Below are positions 12,927 through 23,449 of a stretch of DNA of 64,000 bases, piece after piece (the stretch's first letter is position 1; every line of letters begins with the position of its first letter). The notes beneath the pieces are model-generated. The model was given only the letters and a program-made list of their open reading frames with translations. It was not told where the DNA came from and did no database searches. Source of the stretch: Dastarcus helophoroides (taxonomy: Eukaryota > Arthropoda > Insecta > Coleoptera > Bothrideridae); NCBI GenBank assembly GCA_028583605.1, contig CM053329.1, forward strand, positions 36,083,992 through 36,147,991, in the 5' to 3' direction. A program made the position numbers and the translations under genes.

Positions 12927-14229
12927 GGCACATCATGCGAGGGCACATTGATAAGTCCGGTAAAAATGAGTTAAGCGATAATACTAGCATACAAGTTATA
13001 ACAGGTTCGGATAGGTCATTGTTTTGAGAATACATACACGAAATTTCATACTAATATTCGAATCAGTATTGCTTTGTCAGTCGTTTAGACTTGACAAGTC
13101 GTTCTTTCGCCGTTAAAATGGAAAAAAGTGAATTTTGAAAGTTGATAAAACATTACTTTTTACCCAAAAAAACCATCACAGAAACAAGAAAATCTCTTGA
13201 TAAGTATTATGGTGATTCCTTATTGTCCCTTAAGATGATTCACAAGTTGTTTACTGAGCTTCGTTGTGGTAGAACAATTACGGAAGGCGCTCCTCGCTCA
13301 GGACGTCCAATTGAGGTAACAACTCTAGAAATGATCACGAAAATCCACGATATTGTATTAGAAGATCAACGAGTGAAGTCAAGAAAAATAGTTAATACTC
13401 TAAACATTTCATATGAATGATTCTCCAGCATATTGCATAAACATTTGCATATAAATAATCTTTCGGCAAGATGGGCACCACGTTCGTTAACAATTGGCCA
13501 AAAACGTGAAAGAGTTACACTTTCCCAGGCTAATTTGCGAAACCCAGATGAGTTTTTTTGCCGTTTTATTAATGTAGATAAAACATGGATTCAGTTTTAC
13601 ATACCAGAGACAAAACAACAATGAAAGCAGTGTGTGGAAGCTCATTGCAGTGCTCCGAAAAAGGCCAAGGTGCTTCCATCAGCACGTAAGATTATGGCTA
13701 CAGTTTTCTGGGACGCACAAGGTATAATCTTAATTGATTTCCTTCAAAAAAGGAAGACGATAAATGGAGAGTATTACGCCATACTCTTGGACCAGTTAAA
13801 TCAAGAAATCAAAACAAAACGGCCTCATCTTGGCAGGAAGAAAGTTCTGTTTGACCCCGATAACGCTCGTGACTATCCTTCCGCCATCACAAAAGCCTGA
13901 CCTGGTGGAGTTACGCTATGAAATGCTTCCTCACCCATCATATTCTCCTGACTTAGCTCCGAGTGATTTTTTTCTTTTTCCAAACATGAAAATATGGCTT
14001 TGGGACGAAGATTTGGAACTGATTTGGAGGTAATCTTCGAAACTAAGGCGTATTTTGAGAGTCTTGGAAGAGATTATTACAAAGAGGGGATCAGAAAACT
14101 TCAGCGTCGTCCAACTAAGTGTATAGCTGTAAAACATGATTTCGTTGAAAAATAAATGACACTCATTCGAAAAAAGTAACACTTTGTTTCATTTTTACTG
14201 GACTTATCAATCCACTCCCGCAGTCACCT
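12927..14229 (+). mobile_element. Mariner-family DNA transposon, inactive
   Basis: The element is about 1.3 kb, the normal mariner length. Its ends are inverted repeats that both contain 'attgataagtcc', at 12947-12958 and, as reverse complement, 14202-14213, and the similarity continues inward through 'gtaaaaatga'. TA dinucleotides at 12925-12926 and 14230-14231 fit the expected TA target duplication. The exact outer ends are uncertain by a few bases because the outer parts of the repeats have diverged. It encloses the broken transposase gene described separately. Confidence 0.85.
13118..14155 (+). pseudogene. Mariner transposase pseudogene
   Basis: Mariner transposase cuts and pastes its element through a D,D34D catalytic triad. 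The start is the ATG at 13118 (MEKSEF), immediately followed by a TGA at codon 7. The main frame has further TGA stops at 13418, 13622 and 13898. Around 13870-13900 the frame shifts, and near 14030 it shifts back to end at TAA 14153-14155. Recognisable pieces in order are an N-terminal helix-turn-helix region with 'KSLDKYYGDS' and 'RSGRPIEVTT', then 'FINVDKTWIQ' (first Asp; family form is DETWI), 'VLFDPDNAR' (second Asp), 'YSPDLAPSDFFLFPNMK' (third Asp) and a tail ending 'KHDFVEK'. Length and tail resemble the irritans-like group. Several stops are TGA where arginine would be expected, consistent with CpG decay. Confidence 0.9.
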
Positions 14230-14231
14230 TA

Positions 14232-16752
14232 CCCAAAACTGAACAATTTATCATGTTTTTTAGCTACTTTATGTCTTTACTTTTTCACTAAGATAATTCA
14301 ATATGCAAATACCTTTAGAAGTCCAAGTAGGATTGCTTTGTGAAGAATTCTTAATTAAGCACACAAAACTGAAAAAAGCATTTTGCATATTACATCCGCA
14401 CAACCAACCTGCAAAACTGCAGTTCGGTTAAATTTTTTTGACACGGTCCTATTAGTTTTTCGAATTGTTTTCTACTCGTTTATTCAATAAATCTGGTCTA
14501 GATTTTTTAATTGTCGCCTAATGCCGAGACAGTGACTTCAATTCGATTATGTTATCATTATAATTCATAGTTGCAACGTCACTAAAAATACAGAAAATAT
14601 ATATCACATACACGAGGGGTATTATTCTAAGCTTCAGACTGCCGAGAGTGGACTGCAAAATAAAAACCAAGATTCAAGGCAGAAGATGAAGAGCGGAAGA
14701 TTAACCATACAAGAGGGGACATCCTTTCCAAAAGAAAATGACACAGAGGACAAGATAGTCAAGACAGAAGAGGACGATAACACAGCGTGTCAACTAAATG
14801 TCAACTAAATCCCTATTCTTGTTTTTGAAGAAGCTTTCTATCTCAGGGGTAGTACATCGAACACTTTAAGTGGTTTCTTGACATCGTTTAATTTCACAAT
14901 GGCAGCTTTTGCAATAAAATTTTCAGATGTTGTTTTGTCGACTGTTTGGCCATAAGTTAGGAAGAAAGAGAGGTTGCGCGTTCCCTGAATATCGACGAGA
15001 CATGGCTTTACTCCAAAAATTTGGAAAATCATAGTTTGTTTCGTTTTATTAACGATGAGTTATGCGCTAATAAACAGAGAGCTCGACGACAAGCAATGTC
15101 TGCGGGAATAAAAGTGATTCAAATTTATAGTCCTGTAAAACAATGGATATTTTTAAAATGCTGCAACCGGGCGTATGTAGTCAATAAATATCGTTTGTCG
15201 AATGTACCATTAACTGGGTTATTAGCATGATTGGACCAAAACAGAGAACTTTACTGAGATGGGAATTACAAACAAGCCAGTCGAATGAAATAAGCTAGTC
15301 GCGATTAACAATCAGTTTCCATCATAACTCATGCATCATACATGCATTTCGATGCTTCGGCACTTCGGGAATGCAGTTTCGAGCGACCTTCCGTTGTGGA
15401 AGCACCACCATATCGTCAGTTGGAATATCAATACTGACATTTAGAATGTCCGATTTTGCTTTTCGCTGCTTTATGGTGGACCCCCTGGAAGCTAATACAA
15501 GAGGCCAATCATTGGACTTATCAGTCAAATACGTCATTGGATCGAAGAGACTTTTTTTGCGAAAAATCGCACACAGCCTTGGGGGTTGAAAACTATTTAT
15601 TACCGACAATGGGCGAAAATTCTGCTACATGTTAGCAGTTCGACAATAATACACTGTGGCTTTTTAACATTCTTATTTAAAAATGGAAACCTAGCGGCGA
15701 CTCACGTCTATTTATGTTATAGGTCACTTGATTCAGAATATTCGACTGCTAGAAAGGTCTGAACTTGCATAAGAGACACTCTGCTAACATCTATGTTAAG
15801 ACACCTGTACATTCTAGAATTCTGGAGCATATATTTACGCAAGAGTCACCGACATCTATCTTAGAACGTCTAAAATTATATCATTTGAAGGTGTTTATAG
15901 ACGTTCCAATTATTAATAATTACCTACGCAGTTTGTTTCAATACTATCACATTACTGGTGCTAGTTCTCCTAAATGCTCTTTTTTGTATATGACAAACTT
16001 ATTCTCGTGTTCCAAAGCAATAAATAACTAGGAGTATATAGAAGCCTTAATAAAGGCAAAAATGCTTTACTTTTTAAAAGCAGGGCAAATCAACCCTAAG
16101 CTTTCCCTAACAGGGCACCCCTGTAACAAACTTTTTTAATAAACATCTATTTAATAAGATTCTAACACTGACTGATAGATTAGCCTAAACAGGTGGTTCT
16201 AGTGAAATTTTGCACACAAATGTTACGTATAACGTAGGTGAGCACTAAGAAAGGATTTTGAAAAATTCAACATCTAAGTTAGTACGTAGGCATTAAAACC
16301 CTAAAAAAGGTAGGCAATAAATGGATTTAAAGTTGCATAAACGTGTTAACCATATTCTGAAAGTATATGGTGTTAACTTATCACTTTCACTGTAAGGTAT
16401 ATTCTCGCCACGGTACAGCGGTGTTTATTTTGCTTATCGCATTTCTTATCTGCGTGGCCATGCGGCGGTAAAACTGAAAAACTGAAAGTTTTTATTTTGC
16501 TGCAGAACGAAGATCGTTGATAATACATGACGTCGTTTTAACCACAATTTGAAAGATTCAAGGGTTTTGATATATTAAAATAAAAATGTCGGCAGGGTAG
16601 CAAAAAGATTCAAAACATACGAGGTGAAATAAAGGGTATAATCAGAGCAAGTTACCCAAAAATGAACTCCTTAGAGTTTGAGAAAAATCTAATGGTTAAA
16701 GAAATGTAGTCTCATGGCGTACGCGGCTATTTCATAGGTTAGCAGACAGCAG
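14232..16752. other. Unique DNA, no gene recognised
   Basis: Short frames lie at 14838-15032 (minus), 15322-15609 (minus) and 15765-16031 (plus). None has a motif I can name, a clear splice context or support from length, so I do not call them genes. A purine-rich stretch lies near 14640-14780. The segment 16201-16269 is the inverted partner of 607-675. Confidence 0.5.
16201..16269 (-). repeat. Dispersed repeat copy, inverted partner of 607-675
   Basis: On the minus strand it shares 'aaaatcctt', 'agtgctcacct' and 'tgtgcaaaattt' blocks, in the same order, with 607-675. Confidence 0.5.
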
Positions 16753-18800
16753 ACCATATCAAGGGATGCACACGATAGTTCAATGTTTTGAAAACATTAA
16801 TGTATCGTTTGTAATCATTGATGTTTCAACATCAATTGTAAAGAAAAATATGCGATACATCGTTCAGTTTATAAACGATGTATGGAAAATCGATCGCGAT
16901 AGAAGTAGCGCCATCTATTGCATATATTTGATGGGGCAAACGACCTCACAAATTTGTAACTAGTCACCTGATGGCAGCGGTACATATTTAACAAATTGAT
17001 GCTAAATTTGTTTGTTGCACGTATACAATACAATTATTAATTGAAAATTTATTTTTATTTCGCAATCTATATTAAACCCAAATTTTGAAAGAAAAATTTT
17101 ATGAAAAGTTGAACAATCTAAAACATGAACTACATTTGTTAAGATTTTGATTTTAAATTGTCAAATATTTATTTAGTATTTATTATTTTAAATAAAAAAG
17201 TTTTTATATTTATCAAAATTGCTATGTTAAACTTCAAATTTTCAATTCCTTTGAGACAACTTTTTTTACGTAAATCTTTTTCTAAGTTTAAATTTTTTTA
17301 ATTTCGTATTTTAATTCAAAACGTCTAGAAAAAAGTCGATACTTTCAGGAAATGTTTTCATGGGTAGACCAATTTTCGAGTTAAAAATAAAAATTTCCAA
17401 ATAAAAAAATAAGAAGTCGAAATTTCCAGAAAAAAATTAATGTTTCTTAAAGTCTAATTTTTCAATGAAAAGTAAGTTTCAAAAACAGAATTCTCAAAAT
17501 TTCGAACCCTATTTCCAAATTTGGAATATTGGAGACGTTGTCAATTTTTGGGTAAAATTTTTAATACCTACTACTAGATATTAGAAATTTTTATGAAAAT
17601 TCCATGTTTAAATTTGAGAATTACACATTTGTCGTTTCTTTTCCAAAATTTTTTGTACATATCAAAGCCGTCCTAAAATTTTGTATTAAACCAAATTTTA
17701 TTTTTACGAACTTTCGTTTTTTCCCGAAATTTGAACCTTTTTTCCAAATCCGGAGTTTAATCTTGAATTTTTATCGAATATTTTAACTTTTTTATAAATA
17801 TTTGAGATTAAAGTGGAAATTTTTAAAGTTTTGAGTTTGACTTTTAAATGTTGAAGTTTTTCTTCAAAGTACGTCTGCAATTTTAAATTTTTTCAAAAGT
17901 TCAATTTATTTTTCAAAATTTTGACTTTTTTAAAAATTTCGACATTTTTCAAATTCCCTTAATTTTTTAAATTTCAAAATTTGTTTCTGAATATTTCACT
18001 TTTTGATAAAAACTTTCAAATTTTTTTTTGAACATTTCGACGTTTTTCTAAATTGTCCATTTTTTTTTAATATTTTGACTTATTCCAAAATTTAAACTTC
18101 TCTAAAAATTAAGATTTATTTATATTAGTTGCAATTTTGAAAAATAGTTAAAAATTTCAAAACAAAATTTTGAAAGAGATTTGAAAAAATGGAAATTTTC
18201 AAAAAAGATGGCTAAATATTTGAAGCTTTAAAATTAAATTGTAATTTAGAACAAAGTCAAGATTTTCAAAAAAAATCGAAATTATGAAAAATAGGCAAGA
18301 TTCTAAAATAATGTCGAAAATTAAAAAGGTCAAAATTTTCAAAAAAATTGAAAAATTTCTGGAATTTAAAAAGACAAAATTTTGAAAGGGATTTGAAAAA
18401 AAGGAAATTTTTAAGAATTTTCGAATTCTTTTAAAATATCACTTATTTTTGAAAGTATTAGCCATTTCTCAAAATTTCGAACTTTTTTTTTTGGATATCC
18501 TGACTCAGAATAACATTTTTTAAATTAAATTAGGACGACTCTTCCAAAATGTTGGTTTTTTTTTTTGAAGATTTAGCTTTTTAATAAAGGAAACTTCTTT
18601 TTTTTAATTTCAGAAATTTTCCAATTTTTTAAAACATTTTGATCTTTTTAATTTTCGACATTATTTTAAAATCTTGCCTATTTTTTATAATTTCGATTTT
18701 TCTTTCTTTCAAATTACAATTTATTTTTAAAGCTTCAAATATTTGAAATACAGAACTTTTCCCCTGAAACCAAGAAAGATTAAAAAACACAACAAACGTT

Positions 18801-18845
18801 GCTCTAACGCGTTTCGACAGCCAAGCTGTCATCTTCAGAGAGATA
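18801..18845 (-). ncRNA. Hammerhead-like motif, left arm
   Basis: On the minus strand: CTCT, then CTGAAGA (18838-18832), an unpaired T, a 6-bp stem II GACAGC/GCTGTC with loop TTG, GAAA, palindrome ACGCGT, a GTT triplet and AGAG, which pairs with CTCT as stem I. The extra T beside stem II and the GTT triplet are less usual than in the 11.0-kb motif, so activity is uncertain. Confidence 0.55.
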
Positions 18846-18854
18846 TCTGAGTGT

Positions 18855-18895
18855 CTCTCTGAAGATGACAGCTTGGCTGCCGAAACACGTTAGAG
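18855..18895 (+). ncRNA. Hammerhead-like motif, right arm (mutated)
   Basis: It has the same architecture as the left arm on the plus strand, with CTGAAGA at 18859-18865. Two changes are visible: stem II reads GACAGC/GCTGCC with one mismatch, and the stem III palindrome ACGCGT is ACACGT. It is probably weaker or inactive. Confidence 0.45.
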
Positions 18896-20610
18896 CAACG
18901 TTTGTTGTCTTTTTTAATCTTTCTTGGTTTCAGGGGACAAGTTCTGTATTTCAATTTTTGAAGATAACCAAGGACCAGTCCGTTCCACCAAAGATTCAAA
19001 TATTTCGCCGTCTTTCTGGAAAATTTCGGTTTTTTTAAATCTCTTTTAAAATTTTGTGTTGAAATTATTTACTATTTTTTAAAATTGCAACTATTTTTAA
19101 AATATGGAATTTTTCAAAATTCCCACATTTTTGGAAATCCTCACTGAACATTTTTCTTTATAAAAATGTCGATGTTTTTCTCAATTTCGACTATCAAAAT
19201 TTTAATTTAAAATTCGTCTGTTAAAATTTCAACTCTTTTGAAAATTTGAAATTTTTTGATAATTTTGTTTTTCAAAAAATTTTAAATTCTTTTGAAAAAT
19301 TTTTCAAAATTCTGTATTTATAGGATTTATTCATATTAGTTGCAATTTCAATAAATAGTAAAAATTTCAAGACAAAATTTTGAATGAGATTTGAAAAAAT
19401 TGAAATTTTCAAGAATTTTCGAATTCTTTCAAAATATCACTCATTTTTGAAAATTTTAGCTACATCTTAAAATTTCGAACTTTTTTTTGGAAAATCGTGA
19501 CCTCAGAATAACATTTTTTTAAATTAAATTAGAGCAACTTTCCAAAAATTTTGTTTTTTTTGAAAGTTTAGCTGCTTAATAAAAAACAATTTTTTTTTAA
19601 ATTTCAGCATCTTTAGAAATTTTCCAATTTTTTTGAACATTTTGACCTTTCTAATTTTCGACATTATTTTAAAATCTTGGCTATTTTTCATAACTTCGAT
19701 TTTTTTTTTTGAAAATCTTGACTGTTCAAAATTACAATTTATTTTTAAAGCTTCGTACATTTCGCCATCTTTTTTGAAAATTTCCATTTTTTCAAATCTC
19801 TTTTAAAATTGTGTCTTGAAATATTTTACTATTTTTTGAAATTGCAACTCTATTTAAAATATGGAATTTTTCAAAATTCCCACATTTTTGAAAATCCTCA
19901 TTGAACATTTTTCTTTATAAAAATGTCGATGTTTTCCAAATATTGACTACCAAAATTTTAATTTGAAATTCGTCTGTTAAAATTTCAACTTATTTATAAA
20001 TTTGAAATTATCTGATAATTTCCTTTTTCAAAAAATTTTAAATTCCTTTAAAAAAATTTTCAAAATTCGGTATTCTCTCAATACCTTGCTTTTTCAGAAA
20101 ATAAGGATTTGGATAAAGTGTGGCATTTTTACCAAATTTTACCTGATTTTTTAAAAAGGGTTTTATCGAAATTTCTATTTTTTTAATTTTTGAAAAACCA
20201 GAATTTATCTGAAAATTTTGGCAATTTTAAGAATTTCGTCATTTTTAAAAATCATTTATTTTTGAAAATTCCAAAATTTTATATTAAATCAAATTTAACG
20301 TCAATTTACAAAAAAATGTTCTAGAAACTTTGATTTTAAAGGTAGAAATTCGAGTTTTTCTCGAAATTTGGATTTTAATTTTGAAGTATAGACTTTCTTC
20401 TCAAAATTTTAAAATTATAGTCAAGATGTCGACTTTAAGTCTAAGAATTTCGACTTTAACCTTAAAATTGCAAACTCTTTTCTTTTCAAAATGTCGACCT
20501 TAATCTCGTTTTGATTATAATTGAGAAATTTCGAGAAAAAAGTCGAAATTTTGGTTATCAAAAATTGAAATTGCTGAGTACATCCTACTGCCAACTGTTT
20601 AATAATGATA

Positions 20611-20626
20611 CCTAACCTAACCCAAC
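20611..20626. repeat. Short interstitial TTAGG-type telomeric run
   Basis: CCTAACCTAACCCAAC is three near-perfect copies of CCTAA, the complement of the arthropod telomere repeat TTAGG. It lies inside the hAT-like element. It is short enough to be chance in AT-rich DNA. Confidence 0.35.
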
Positions 20627-21080
20627 CATAGAGCATAGGAATATCGAGATTAACATAGAAATTTCCAACTTTTGCTGAAATTTTAAGACCAAAGTCGAAG
20701 TTTTAAGTTTACCCGTAGTGGAAATTTTGATATTAGAGTCGAAGTTTTGAGTTTAATCTCGGAATTGCTAGAAAAAAGTCGAAATTTCGAGATTAAAGGT
20801 GAAAAATTTCGAGATTAAAGGTGAAATTTTAATTTTGATCTCAAATTTTCTAAAAAAAAAGTGAAGATTCTGAGAATAACCCAAAATTCTCAAAAAACAG
20901 TTCTTTTCAAGTTGGTGTTTTCTCTACTTCTTAAGTCCGCAATTAAATGTTTTAAAAACATCGGAAAAAGATCGATCGTTATAGAATACTGACGTTTAAG
21001 ACATCGATGTTTGATTAAAAAAAATATCGATGTTCAAATATCTATGTTTTTTTAAACGATGTTGCATCCCTAACCATATC

Positions 21081-22640
21081 ACATTATTGACGTTACCAAG
21101 TGCAGTTTATAAAGCATACAGGCGAGAGCGGAGGTCGTTAATTAATGGATAACAAATTTTTACTTCAAAGTAATATGAAAAACTTCATCTATTTTACATT
21201 TTTGGGTTCTTTAATCAATCGATCGAATGAAAAATAAAACTGGAACTCTAAAAAATAAATGATGTAAAAAATGTACTAAAAGTAACCAACCGGTTTGACG
21301 AAAACTAAAAGCCGGAATCCTGAATATACTAAGATATAAATAATGACGAAACTACAGAATTAATATTGAATGCTCAACCTGCCGAACTTTTCAATTTTGG
21401 AGCATGTTATGCTGTTAAGTTGTTGTTTATGAAAAATATGTCAACGACGAAATTTCTAATCCTAGATCAAAAATATTTAATTTTCTCTGGATAATATAGA
21501 TATGGAGCATTTACAGGAATACTCAAGTGCCTCTGTTTCCAAACTATTTACCGATTGTGGTACCTATTAAAAGAATGTGATTCATTGGTAAACAAAGGTA
21601 AATTAAAAAAATTAGGTCAGGATCAGCTGTTTCTCTCATAGGTTCACAAAACTCATAACGTTTATAATTAATATCGAAAAATATCCCTTGAATATTAGCC
21701 ACCTCACGTATTCATTCATCGTTTCTTAAAATTAATGATAACTGAGACCCTATATTATATTAATGATAACTGAGGCCCTGTATTATATTAACTGATGACT
21801 GAGACACTGTATTATATTAATGATAACTGAAGCCTTAGACTAGTCTCAGTTAGTTATTGTTTTGGAATACGAGAGTAGGTTTGTCATATACCAAAAGCAG
21901 CATTAGGGACAACTAGTCTCTCTCATATCAAAAATTGACGTCGCAGCAACTCCCTTCTTTTAGTAAACAAGACAATACTCCAAAATTATACCTAAGAAGA
22001 AGAATTAGAATCAGCTTGGAGACAGAAGTAAAGACGAAAGACAGAAATAGATTACATTAAATGTAAACGGCGCCTTACCATCTCTTGGTTAGTGGATAAT
22101 TATTTTGACAAAGATATTAACATGTTAATTGAAGATTTCAGAAAAAACCTGAGTCCTTAACAAGTTGTCATACAAAATTACATCATGTATGAATTTCATG
22201 CCACACTTTTGAATAACTCGGTGTATTGTTTGGAACATCAACCATCTGCATTAAAATGCTAATTCTACAACGAAATATAATTTACAGTTGCTGCATTGCT
22301 GTATTATCTATTGATCGTAGTTATATTTTACGTTAGACAAAGCTTAGTGAAAAGCCTACATAATTTACAATTATGCCTATGACAATAGTACGTTTATTCC
22401 CTATGTAATTATTCTGTGGAATACATTTGGATAAATGATATATATTTGTCGGTGTATTAGATTTTAATTTGACAATGGCTAAATAATTAATTACTTTGTT
22501 TGCACCCTTGGAGATTGGTATTGGGTATGTGTTGTGTACGAATTAGATAAATATTAATTATACTCATGCAAGCTTGATGTATGTATGTACGTTACTATCC
22601 AGATACAAATCATTGGTGAAACCAAAATACTACACTCGTA
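21081..22640. other. Unique AT-rich DNA with one minisatellite
   Basis: No gene is visible. The minisatellite at 21731-21840 is listed separately. The segment near 21616-21690 shows loose similarity to 33585-33665 ('cacaaaa', 'aacgtttat' blocks), perhaps an old dispersed repeat. Confidence 0.5.
21731..21840. repeat. 28-bp minisatellite, about four copies
   Basis: Units of 28-29 bp start 'attaatgataactgag' and end 'ctgtattat'. Copies begin near 21731, 21759, 21787 and 21816 with a few substitutions each; the last is partial. Confidence 0.85.
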
Positions 22641-23449
22641 GCTTTTTTATTTCAAACTCCAAAATATAGATTTGGTCTAATTTTGATTTGTTTGAAATTT
22701 CGTCCAATGTCCAATTCTTTAAAAATTTTGAGAATTCTTGTTTTATAAAAATGGGTTCTTGTCAAATAGGATTTTTTCCTTTCCATAATATTTCCACTTT
22801 AAAGACTAATTTAAAAAAAAATGACATCAAAATCTTGCATTTCATTTCTAAAAGTTCCTCTGTACTTGAGAATAAAAATTTATAGTAATACTGCTTGAAA
22901 TCTTTAAGAGTTTTGAAACTTGGACCTTTGTCAATTAAAAACTTCAAGATTTCCTTTTCAAAATTGAAAACCCTTTCTTATCTTTTTACTAAAAATGCTG
23001 GGAAAATTTTTCTCAATAAAATTATGTATTTTCCAAAATTTCGTTTTTTTCTCATAATATAAACTTTTTTCAAGGTTGAGACTTGATTGAAATTTTGATT
23101 GTTTCTGAATGAAGTGTTGTTGTTTTTGTTTGTTAATTTGCCGTAAAATTTTTCATATTCCACGGTTAATTTTTCAAATTCTTTCTATTCTGTCGATTTC
23201 ACAGGCAGAATCCACCATTTTGCACGTAAAACCTCATACATATCCTAGTTTTTTGAGAAAATTTCATGTAAAATTGGGCTTTATTTAAATTTTTACTCTC
23301 TGAAATTAATTTTTTGTACCGGCAAACCTTTCTATTTACGGTTGGAACTCCCTCCTGCCTAATTTTTGGGCAATGTTATGTTTTATCCCTATTAATTGAA
23401 ATTTTGCGATGGAATTTAAAAATATTTAGATTCTAACCAAGAAAATATT
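22641..23449. other. AT-rich low-complexity DNA before the 200-bp array
   Basis: Degenerate 'aaattttgag'-type sequence with no long frame of interest and no clear periodicity. It grades into the tandem array. Confidence 0.5.

Larger units (their letters stand above)
18745..18994. mobile_element. Palindromic ribozyme-bearing element with 11-bp target duplication
   Basis: Perfect direct repeats TTCAAATATTT flank the insert at 18734-18744 and 18995-19005. Inside, two arms meet near 18845. The left arm (18745-18838) and the right arm (18859-18955) are inverted copies sharing 'ctgaaaccaagaaagatt', 'acaacaaacgttgct' and a GACAGC/GCTGTC hairpin. The right arm extends further to 'ggaccagtccgttccacc'. 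Each arm carries a hammerhead-like core. Variable-length target duplications suggest retrotransposition rather than a DNA transposon. Paired inverted terminal repeats are known for Penelope-like elements, so I infer an inverted pair of such repeats without the coding part. Confidence 0.8.
16761..21072. mobile_element. Non-autonomous hAT-like element, 4.3 kb, AT-rich interior
   Basis: The left end AAGGGATGCA and the right end, read inward, TAGGGATGCA form hAT-type terminal inverted repeats. Perfect 8-bp direct repeats ACCATATC lie outside them at 16753-16760 and 21073-21080, the duplication length expected for hAT transposition. Subterminal DNA at both ends carries many short 'acatcg/cgatgt' words (about 16770-16900 and 20950-21065). 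The interior has no transposase and is almost entirely AT-rich low-complexity DNA, with internal inverted copies: 18125-18375 matches the reverse complement of about 19600-19850. A 250-bp palindromic insert lies at 18745-18994. Confidence 0.85.

Noticed and set aside
15322..15609. 95-residue minus-strand frame ('MTYLTDKSNDWPLVLASRG')
   Set aside because: It has normal amino-acid composition but no recognisable domain, and an overlapping frame on the other strand is nearly as long; not enough to call a gene.
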